Of a stretch of 64,000 bases of DNA, positions 1 to 8,460 are shown in pieces (within the stretch, counting starts at the first letter, position 1; each line of letters opens with the position of its first letter). Where the stretch lies: assembly GCA_001768235.1 (NCBI GenBank), contig MENK01000024.1, positions 246,919 through 310,918 of the forward strand, written 5' to 3'. This DNA is from Bacteroidetes bacterium GWB2_32_14 (GTDB taxonomy: Bacteria > Bacteroidota > Bacteroidia > Bacteroidales > UBA12077). The translations under genes were made by a program, and so were the position numbers. The notes below the pieces were generated by a model. That model did no database searches. It saw nothing but the letters and a program-made list of their open reading frames with translations, and was not told the DNA's origin.

Positions 1-3000
1 ATTTAAAAGGGGAAAAAATTAGAAAAAGGCATATATCCCGTGAAGAACATTATTTAAACGAGTTTAAAAAAATTTGCGAAGTTCAGAATTTTAATAAAGA
101 ATTGGCCGAAAAACTTGAACGGGCAATCTTTTATCAAAGACCATTGAAGTCTCAAAAAGGACTTGTTGGTAAATGTACATTGCAGAATAATAAACACAGA
201 TGTCCCATATCAAGGCCAGAGTTTGAAGAATTCAGGATGTGGCAGTTTATCAATAGTATTAAATATAAAAACAGTGATGGGAAATTTGACTTTTTAAATA
301 AGGAACAAAGAGAAAATATTATTCCTGCATTTGTTTCAAATAAAAACGCCACATTCGAATTTTCAAAAATCGAAAAAATTCTCAATAAAGGCGTACACAT
401 ATATCAATTTAATTATAAAAGCAATCATACCATAGGAAGTAATCAGACAATGATAAATTTTATGGACGTTTTTGATATTGATAGAAAATTAACTAATGCA
501 TGGTTGCTATGTGTAAATAAGATATATGAATTATATACTGCAAAGACTAAAAAGGATGGTTCATTAAAAAGTAAAAGTGAAGTAATTACTGATGTATGGC
601 ATGTACTTTTTACATTTGATAATGAAGAAAATCTAAAAGAGTTTGCAAGAAACAAGCTTCTTTTAGATGAGAGTTCAGCACAAAAATTTAGTAAAATAAA
701 CTTAAAGCAAGATTATTCTCAATTAAGTTTAAAAGCAATTAATAAGATTCTTCCGTACTTACAAGAAGGATTGATATATAGTTATGCTGTTTTTATTGCA
801 AATATTGAAAATGTTATTGGCAAAAGTATATGGAATATTAAGGAAAATCAGCAAATAATTAGAACAAGTATAAAAAAAATTATTGATAATCATAAAACAG
901 AATTAGATATTAATACAATTACTAATAGTCTAATCAATGATTTTAAGGTTAACTATAACAATGCCCATAAAGAATACAAGGTTGATGATATTGATTTAAA
1001 AAATATCAGAGAAAAGATTATTAAATATTATGGAAACAAAACGTGGAATTGTTTGCCCGAAGATGAGAAACTCTATGTTAAGGAAAAGGTTGAAAAATTA
1101 TATGAAAAACAATTAAAAAGCGGTAAACGGGGAATTTTTATAGAAAAAATAAGACTTGATGACAGAATTGAAAACTTTTTAAAAGATAATTTTGATTCTT
1201 CAGAACTAAATCTAAAAAAGTTATATCACCCATCTGATGTGAGTGTATATAAATCAGTAAAAATTACCGATTTAGGATTACGATTGTTAGGTAGTCCAAT
1301 GATTCCAAGTATAAAAAACCCGATGGCTATGAGAGCTATGCATCAGTTACGCAAGCTTATAAACCACTTGATTATTGAAGGAGTAATTGATGATAGCACA
1401 ATTATAAATGTAGAGATGTCAAGGGAATTAAATGATGCAAATATGCGTAAAGCTATTGAGCGTTATCAAAGACAAAGAGCAACTGAAAACGAAGAATTTA
1501 AAACAAAAATAAAAGAGCTTTATAAAAAAGAATGTGGAACCGATTTTGAACCTAACAATGATGATATTATGAAATATCGTTTGTGGGAAGAACAAAATCA
1601 TAAGTGCTTATATACAGGCAAAAGTATTGGTATATGTGATTTTATTGGCTCAAACCCGGCTTTTGAAATTGAACATACAATTCCCAGAAGCTTGTCGTAT
1701 GATAATTCTCTCGAAAATAAAACTTTATGCGAAAAAGAATTTAACCAACAAGTTAAGAAAAACAGAATTCCATTTGAACTTTCGAATTATAAAGAAATTA
1801 TTTCAAGAATAAATAACTGGGAAATAAAAGCAGAAGAATTATTTAAACAGATTCAAAAAGTAAAAATCCAAAGCAGAATGGCTGCTACAAAAGAAATTAA
1901 GGATAATGCAATTCAGAGAAAACATTTGTTGCAAATGGAATTTAACTATTGGAATGGAAAGTTATCCCGTTTTACACGCGAAGATGTACCAGAAGGTTTT
2001 AAAAATAGTCAATTAGTAGATATTGGAATTATTACAAAATATGCCAGGGCTTATCTTAAAACGGTTTTCAATAATGTAAATACTGTTAAAGGTTCTACTG
2101 TTGCCGAGTTTCGTAATATTTGGGGCTTGCAGGAATACTTTGAAAAGAAAGATCGTTCTAATCATATACACCATTGTATTGATGCTATTACAATAGCTTG
2201 TCTAACAAAAGATAAGTACGATTTTCTTGCTCATCTTTACCATCTTGATGAACAAAATAACCGGGATGCAGTTCACCGGGCAATGATTAAATCTAAACCG
2301 TGGGAAAATTTTGTACAAGATGTTAAAGAAATTGAAAATCAAATTCTTGTTTCTCATTACACCCCAGATAATTTGCCAAAGCAAAGTAAAAAGATACTTA
2401 GAAAAAGAGGTAAAATACAAAAAAATGAAAATGGAGATTTAATATATGAAAAGGGAGATGCAGTTAGAGGAAGTTTGCACAAAGAATCGTTTTATGGTGC
2501 AATAAAAAGGGAAATAATAAATAAAAAAGGTGAAACAGAAGAAAAAGTGCTTTATGTGAAAAGAAAACCTTTAGAGTTTTCAGATTTAGGATTTAAAACT
2601 ATTAGCGAATTGGAAAATATAGTAGATGATGCTGTTCGAGATAAAGTGTTAAATGCTGTAAAAGATAAAGGCCTAAAGCAAGCTTTAAATGAACCAATCT
2701 GGATGAACGAAGAAAAGCAAATTCCTATAAAAAAAGTTCGTTGTTATACTCCTTCTGTAACAAATCCAATAAATTTGAAAAAACATCGTGATAAATCTAA
2801 ACACGAGTATAAACAAAGTTACCATGTTACTAATGATGGTAATTATTTAATGGTTATTTACGAAGGAAAAGATTCACAAGAAAAAGTTAAAAGAGATTAT
2901 GAAATTGTAAGTAATTTACAAGCAGGTGAGTATTTTAAACAATCGGTACATGGTGTTTTAAAAGCCCAGGGAATAAATAATCTTGAAGGATTAATTCCAA

Positions 3001-3341
3001 AATTTAAAGAAAGCGGGAAAAATATTTTGCCACTAAAATACATTTTAAAAACAGGTACAATGGTTATATTTTGGGAAAATTATCCTGAGGAAATATGGGA
3101 TATAGATAAAAATCAATTATACAAAAGATTATTTAAAGTTACTCAGTTTGAATCAGATGGAAGGATTCAAGCAAGGTTTCATCAGATAGCGAAACCAGAT
3201 AATGAACTTACTAAAGTTTCTGAACTCGATTTTAGTAATATAGCAGAAAAGATTAGACTTAGTAAAGGAAATCTAAATATGCTAGTAAATGGGTATGATT
3301 TTAAAATAAATGTACTTGGACATATAGAAAAACTATCTTAG
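1..3341 (+). CDS. cas9: Cas9 endonuclease, type II-C-like, 5' partial (continues off the left edge)
   Basis: Reading frame is open from nt 3 (LKGEKIRKRHISREEHYLNEFKKIC...) into the listed ORF; AIFYQRPLKSQK..GKC motif; RuvC-II INVEMSRELN; HNH EIEHTIPRSLSYDNSLENKTLC; RuvC-III HHCIDAITIAC; followed directly by cas1-cas2 and an array. The listed start at 102 is an internal TTG. Confidence 0.97.
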   Translation, partial: LKGEKIRKRHISREEHYLNEFKKICEVQNFNKELAEKLERAIFYQRPLKSQKGLVGKCTLQNNKHRCPISRPEFEEFRMWQFINSIKYKNSDGKFDFLNKEQRENIIPAFVSNKNATFEFSKIEKILNKGVHIYQFNYKSNHTIGSNQTMINFMDVFDIDRKLTNAWLLCVNKIYELYTAKTKKDGSLKSKSEVITDVWHVLFTFDNEENLKEFARNKLLLDESSAQKFSKINLKQDYSQLSLKAINKILPYLQEGLIYSYAVFIANIENVIGKSIWNIKENQQIIRTSIKKIIDNHKTELDINTITNSLINDFKVNYNNAHKEYKVDDIDLKNIREKIIKYYGNKTWNCLPEDEKLYVKEKVEKLYEKQLKSGKRGIFIEKIRLDDRIENFLKDNFDSSELNLKKLYHPSDVSVYKSVKITDLGLRLLGSPMIPSIKNPMAMRAMHQLRKLINHLIIEGVIDDSTIINVEMSRELNDANMRKAIERYQRQRATENEEFKTKIKELYKKECGTDFEPNNDDIMKYRLWEEQNHKCLYTGKSIGICDFIGSNPAFEIEHTIPRSLSYDNSLENKTLCEKEFNQQVKKNRIPFELSNYKEIISRINNWEIKAEELFKQIQKVKIQSRMAATKEIKDNAIQRKHLLQMEFNYWNGKLSRFTREDVPEGFKNSQLVDIGIITKYARAYLKTVFNNVNTVKGSTVAEFRNIWGLQEYFEKKDRSNHIHHCIDAITIACLTKDKYDFLAHLYHLDEQNNRDAVHRAMIKSKPWENFVQDVKEIENQILVSHYTPDNLPKQSKKILRKRGKIQKNENGDLIYEKGDAVRGSLHKESFYGAIKREIINKKGETEEKVLYVKRKPLEFSDLGFKTISELENIVDDAVRDKVLNAVKDKGLKQALNEPIWMNEEKQIPIKKVRCYTPSVTNPINLKKHRDKSKHEYKQSYHVTNDGNYLMVIYEGKDSQEKVKRDYEIVSNLQAGEYFKQSVHGVLKAQGINNLEGLIPKFKESGKNILPLKYILKTGTMVIFWENYPEEIWDIDKNQLYKRLFKVTQFESDGRIQARFHQIAKPDNELTKVSELDFSNIAEKIRLSKGNLNMLVNGYDFKINVLGHIEKLS

Positions 3342-4235
3342 ATGTTAAAACGAACCCTGTATTTTACCAAGCCCAGCCATCTGTCGGTTAAAAACAAACA
3401 ACTGGTTGTTGAATTAAAAGATGAAAATCAAACCAAGACTGTTCCGGTTGAAGATATTGGTTTTATTGTAATTGAAAATATGCAGATAAGCCTGAGCACA
3501 CCACTAATTGAAGAGTTGATGAATTACAACGTGGCTGTAATTTTTTGCGACAGCAAACATCACCCGCAATCCATGCTTATTAATTTCGAAGGCAACCATC
3601 AGCAAACCGAAGTTTACAGGCAGCAGGTTGCGGCATCGGAACCATTAAAGAAAAATCTTTGGAAACAAACTGTAGAAGCAAAGATTGAGAACCAGGCTAA
3701 AGCATTAATAAAATTGGGTATCAATGCCGATCCCCTGCCGCATTTGGCAAGCCAGGTTAAAAGCGGCGACAGCGATAACCGCGAAGGAATGGCAGCCCGG
3801 TTGTACTGGAAAAAGTTATTTGGCGATGAGTTTAACCGTGAGCGTTTTGGCGACTGGCCGAATGCCCTTTTAAATTACGGGTATATTGTTTTGCGGGCAG
3901 CAACTGCAAGGGCATTAACGGGTTCGGGTTTATTGCCTTCGTTTGGCATTTTTCACAGCAACCGGTTCAATGCTTTTTGCCTTGCCGACGATGTAATGGA
4001 GCCATACCGCCCTTTTATCGATTTGCTGGTATATGATTTGCATGTTAAGTACCCCGGTATGCAGGAATTACAAAAAGAAATAAAAGCAGAAATATTAAAC
4101 GTGTTGTCGGCCGATGTAAAAATGAAAGACAGTACCCGGCCATTGATGATTGCCCTCACGCATACATCGGCATCGCTGGTGGCATGTTACAAGGGCGAAC
4201 GAAAAAATATTGAATTTGCAACAGTTCAGTTATGA
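3342..4235 (+). CDS. cas1: CRISPR-associated integrase Cas1 (type II)
   Basis: 297 aa; MLKRTLYFTKPSHLSVKNKQLVVE...VEDIGFIVIENMQISLSTPLIEELMNYNVAVIFCD; starts immediately after the cas9 stop. Confidence 0.97.
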   Translation: MLKRTLYFTKPSHLSVKNKQLVVELKDENQTKTVPVEDIGFIVIENMQISLSTPLIEELMNYNVAVIFCDSKHHPQSMLINFEGNHQQTEVYRQQVAASEPLKKNLWKQTVEAKIENQAKALIKLGINADPLPHLASQVKSGDSDNREGMAARLYWKKLFGDEFNRERFGDWPNALLNYGYIVLRAATARALTGSGLLPSFGIFHSNRFNAFCLADDVMEPYRPFIDLLVYDLHVKYPGMQELQKEIKAEILNVLSADVKMKDSTRPLMIALTHTSASLVACYKGERKNIEFATVQL

Positions 4236-4573
4236 TTGAATTTAACCGTTTAAATGCATATCATATCATGTGGTTATTTGTATTTTTCGATTTACCCACA
4301 AATACCAAGAAAGAACGGAAGGCAGCAGCCCATTTCCGTAAAGATTTAATTCAGGATGGTTTTACCATGATGCAATACTCGGTTTATGTCCGTCATTGCG
4401 CGAGTAAAGAAAGCGGCGATGTGCATTGCAAAAGGATAAAAAATTGTGTTCCCGAAAAAGGGCAGGTGAGTATTTTAGCAATAACCGACAAGCAATATGG
4501 AATGATAACAAATTTCTGGGGCGCTAAAGAAAAACCATTGGCCGAAGGCCCCAAACAATTGGAAATGTTTTAA
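4232..4573 (+). CDS. cas2: CRISPR-associated endoribonuclease Cas2
   Basis: 113 aa; WLFVFFDLPTNTKKERKAAAHFRKDLIQDGFTMMQYSVYVRHC; 4-nt ATGA overlap with cas1. Confidence 0.96.
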   Translation: MIEFNRLNAYHIMWLFVFFDLPTNTKKERKAAAHFRKDLIQDGFTMMQYSVYVRHCASKESGDVHCKRIKNCVPEKGQVSILAITDKQYGMITNFWGAKEKPLAEGPKQLEMF

Positions 4574-4644
4574 CTATTTATATAAAAAAACAACAGGTTC
4601 TTTGATATTCTGGCTCTTAAAAACCAATTAAAGTTTAAAATACG

Positions 4645-4676
4645 TTGCAGATTTTTGATTTAGAATCGTAAATTTG
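4645..4676 (+). promoter_or_regulatory. Putative Bacteroidetes-type promoter in the CRISPR leader
   Basis: TTG (4645-4647), 21 nt, TAAATTTG (4669-4676) matches the TTTG/TAnnTTTG consensus; points into the array. Confidence 0.5.
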
Positions 4677-4770
4677 AACAACAGAAAACCACTTCTTGCG
4701 GGAAATGCCCGGGAATTTAATTCAATAAATTACCCCAAAGGCAGGCAAAATAAGGCCTAAAAACACCCAG

Positions 4771-7701
4771 GTTGTGGTTTGATGTAATTTCAAGATGATA
4801 AAAAACAATTGCAAAATGCGGGTTTAATCCATCGAGGTTGTGGTTTGATGTAATTTCAAGATGATAAAAAACACACCATATGCAGCTATACTCTCACCCA
4901 TGGTTGTGGTTTGATGTAATTTCAAGATGATAAAAAACCATAGCATAAGTACCTATAATTGTATTAGAGTTGTGGTTTGATGTAATTTCAAGATGATAAA
5001 AAACTTGACCCAGATGATTTTGAAACAGCCGATGGTTGTGGTTTGATGTAATTTCAAGATGATAAAAAACCCGCTGCAAGTACGGAAGAAACCTCAACTG
5101 GTTGTGGTTTGATGTAATTTCAAGATGATAAAAAACATATTTCAAAATATTTTGAATACATAATAGTTGTGGTTTGATGTAATTTCAAGATGATAAAAAA
5201 CGATGATAATTCTTTTTGTAACCACATTTGGTTGTGGTTTGATGTAATTTCAAGATGATAAAAAACTAGTTAAACGTAAATCGCGTAAAGTAATAGTTGT
5301 GGTTTGATGTAATTTCAAGATGATAAAAAACTTTGGTATTTTATAAAAACTTACCTACCTAGTTGTGGTTTGATGTAATTTCAAGATGATAAAAAACAAA
5401 TATTTGGTTATTCACTGCAGCGATACAGTTGTGGTTTGATGTAATTTCAAGATGATAAAAAACACACTATGTGGTGACTAACCCTTTTGTTAAGTTGTGG
5501 TTTGATGTAATTTCAAGATGATAAAAAACATTTCTTTCTCCTGAATAAGCCTTGCCTGAGTTGTGGTTTGATGTAATTTCAAGATGATAAAAAACTAAAC
5601 TTTGTTGTATTAATAATCTTTAACCGTTGTGGTTTGATGTAATTTCAAGATGATAAAAAACTTTTCATTAGTAATTATATCGCCTTGTTTAGTTGTGGTT
5701 TGATGTAATTTCAAGATGATAAAAAACAATATTTTAAATTCAATTTTAAAATATCTGGTTGTGGTTTGATGTAATTTCAAGATGATAAAAAACCTCGCGC
5801 ATGGAGTCTCAATCACTTCAGTGTTGTGGTTTGATGTAATTTCAAGATGATAAAAAACAATACTTGATTTGTTTACAAATCAATACGCGTTGTGGTTTGA
5901 TGTAATTTCAAGATGATAAAAAACAATGGCAGTTTTTAAAAATAATTCCATTGAGTTGTGGTTTGATGTAATTTCAAGATGATAAAAAACGCATTGTCGG
6001 TAAACTCCTTGAGGGTGAGGGTTGTGGTTTGATGTAATTTCAAGATGATAAAAAACTAGAATGCAGTATATCTCAAATAACCACTAGTTGTGGTTTGATG
6101 TAATTTCAAGATGATAAAAAACTACAGGTTGTATAATAATCGGTTAAATTTGGTTGTGGTTTGATGTAATTTCAAGATGATAAAAAACTTATACTCTTTG
6201 GGCTTGTACATCGAAACGTTGTGGTTTGATGTAATTTCAAGATGATAAAAAACGTACGAATTAATTATGATTTCAGAAATAAAGTTGTGGTTTGATGTAA
6301 TTTCAAGATGATAAAAAACCATCATTTAATAATGGTGCTTATATCCATAGTTGTGGTTTGATGTAATTTCAAGATGATAAAAAACATTACCGGTCAGTTA
6401 TTGACAGCATCAGCAGTTGTGGTTTGATGTAATTTCAAGATGATAAAAAACTAAAAGTGTTATCGTAGTATTCGACTAAAGGTTGTGGTTTGATGTAATT
6501 TCAAGATGATAAAAAACAGGTCGTTATGAAATAGAATTTACATTGATGTTGTGGTTTGATGTAATTTCAAGATGATAAAAAACATACGGAGCAAGATTTT
6601 ACAGACGAAACGTGTTGTGGTTTGATGTAATTTCAAGATGATAAAAAACATTATGGAAAATCAATTAATAATTCCCGGGTTGTGGTTTGATGTAATTTCA
6701 AGATGATAAAAAACGAATTTCTTATTTAGTAAATGCTGCAAAAAGTTGTGGTTTGATGTAATTTCAAGATGATAAAAAACACTTAGATAATAATGGATAT
6801 TTGCAAGATAGTTGTGGTTTGATGTAATTTCAAGATGATAAAAAACTCGAGAAATTACGCTAAAAAGGCAATTTTAGTTGTGGTTTGATGTAATTTCAAG
6901 ATGATAAAAAACTTTTCATTTTAAATCAGTATTTCAATGATGGTTGTGGTTTGATGTAATTTCAAGATGATAAAAAACTTTTTTAGTTGATGTTGAATAT
7001 TCAGGAACGTTGTGGTTTGATGTAATTTCAAGATGATAAAAAACATGTATGCGTAGCTGGGGCAATCGAAGCTAGTTGTGGTTTGATGTAATTTCAAGAT
7101 GATAAAAAACATTATGTTTTCTTTTGCCTCCATCTCTCGAGTTGTGGTTTGATGTAATTTCAAGATGATAAAAAACACCTACAATTGAAAAACCATCAAC
7201 TATTGAGTTGTGGTTTGATGTAATTTCAAGATGATAAAAAACTTGTGATTTAGTTGCTCCTCTTACGTTGTAGTTGTGGTTTGATGTAATTTCAAGATGA
7301 TAAAAAACATCTAAATTTGTCGCATATATTAATGGATTGTTGTGGTTTGATGTAATTTCAAGATGATAAAAAACATTGGTAGTAGTGGTATTTATTACAG
7401 TTGGTTGTGGTTTGATGTAATTTCAAGATGATAAAAAACGTTTTCAACTTCTTTTGCTTGATTTTCGTCGTTGTGGTTTGATGTAATTTCAAGATGATAA
7501 AAAACAATCAAAATTTTTTCGTCATTTTCTAAATAGTTGTGGTTTGATGTAATTTCAAGATGATAAAAAACACCACCACAACGATTAGCCGGATGTAATG
7601 GTTGTGGTTTGATGTAATTTCAAGATGATAAAAAACAAGAAGCAGGAGCACGATATTTTAGGCAACGTTGTGGTTTGATGTAATTTCAAGATGATAAAAA
7701 C
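4771..7701 (+). CRISPR. CRISPR array: 45 repeats, 44 spacers; repeat GTTGTGGTTTGATGTAATTTCAAGATGATAAAAAAC
   Basis: 36-nt repeat at a 65-66 nt period (starts 4771, 4837, 4903 ... 7601, 7667) counted by hand; spacers 29-30 nt; the last repeat lacks one A and runs into the palindrome. Confidence 0.99.
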
Positions 7702-7739
7702 CAGTAAAGATGCATAATTATGCATCTTTACTGGTTTTT
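7696..7739. terminator. Perfect 44-nt palindrome at the distal end of the array; bidirectional intrinsic-terminator-like
   Basis: AAAAACCAGTAAAGATGCATAA/TTATGCATCTTTACTGGTTTTT, perfect inverted repeat with A/T flanks. Confidence 0.85.
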
Positions 7740-7752
7740 CTTTGTAGTTACA

Positions 7753-7814
7753 AGAGTGTTTTAAGATTCTGTTGCCGGTTTTCGGCAGGCGAGGGCTTAA
7801 AACCGCTCTTTTTT
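7753..7814 (+). other. Structured intergenic segment ending in a T-run (possible small RNA or terminator)
   Basis: AGAG(T)GTTTTAAG pairs with CTTAAAAC(CG)CTCT; inner TGCCG-GTTTT-CGGCA hairpin; followed by TTTTTT. Confidence 0.4.
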
Positions 7815-7946
7815 ATTTTAATGTTTAAGCTCCTGCCAAAGGCCGGTTAACCCATGGAGCTTCTTTTAAAACAAACTAACAGATTATCAATGTTTTTTGG
7901 ATAGTTTTAGAATTATAATTTTTAATTCTTATATCTAACTCACGTT
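7815..7946. repeat. Dispersed repeat copy A (truncated MITE-like element)
   Basis: TTTTAATGTTTAAGCTCCTGCCAAAGGCCGGTTAACCCATGGAGC...ATCTAACTCACGTTAT closely matches 28194-28342, same orientation. Confidence 0.8.
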
Positions 7947-7949
7947 ATT

Positions 7950-8432
7950 TTATGGTTGTTTTTCAAACCCCAAATCACCAACTTTGCGCCACAATATTTG
8001 TAAACCGAGGCAAAGCCTGTGTTCAATATTTTCGAAATCGGTTTTTTCATCAGAAATAACGGTCATCTCTATTAAAAACGACTGGGTTTTATCGACAGTA
8101 AAACCAACAGATTCAATGTAATCATCAATAATATTGTCGTATAAAACTTCATTGTTTTCAATATTTTTTATAATATAATGCACGGGGTATTTATTATCTT
8201 TCGTGCAAAATATTAGCTTGTAATCTTTTCCCCCGTAAAACACGATTCTTGCATAAGAAGGAATATTTACGATCATCAGGGCGCTCCTGGATTTTCCATA
8301 TTCATTGTACGTTTTATCGTCATATGGTTTGCAGTATTCTGCATGGAAACCATTACAGTTCTGGCTCATTGCTGAAAAAACAAAAGAGCTCAGAATTAAA
8401 AAAAGGAATATGGCTGTTTTATATCTCGGCAT
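7950..8432 (-). CDS. Small secreted protein, CxGFH...YGxSRSA family
   Basis: 160 aa with signal peptide; shares NCNGFH, YGKSRSA, YGGKDY, YIESVGFT, LGLQILWRKV with 29152..29628. Confidence 0.7.
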   Translation of the reverse strand: MPRYKTAIFLFLILSSFVFSAMSQNCNGFHAEYCKPYDDKTYNEYGKSRSALMIVNIPSYARIVFYGGKDYKLIFCTKDNKYPVHYIIKNIENNEVLYDNIIDDYIESVGFTVDKTQSFLIEMTVISDEKTDFENIEHRLCLGLQILWRKVGDLGFEKQP

Positions 8433-8460
8433 TTTTATTTTTTGTTTTTAAATGTACTAT

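Noticed and set aside
102-104. TTG at 102 as the cas9 start
   Set aside because: The frame is open and recognisably Cas9-like upstream to the window edge, so the gene is truncated by the window, not initiated here.
4574-4770. A confident tracrRNA call in the leader
   Set aside because: Only partial complementarity to the repeat and no terminator before the first repeat; kept as a low-confidence finding, not a feature.
4894-7178. Minus-strand ORFs (4894..5145, 5610..5816, 6122..6325, 6921..7178) encoding repeated VFYHLEITSNHN / FFIILKLHQTTT peptides
   Set aside because: Translations of the CRISPR repeat unit; artefacts of the array, not genes.
7815-7946. Copy A as a complete MITE
   Set aside because: No left TIR partner (ATAACGTGAGTT-like) between the array and 7815; it is only the right-hand portion of the element.
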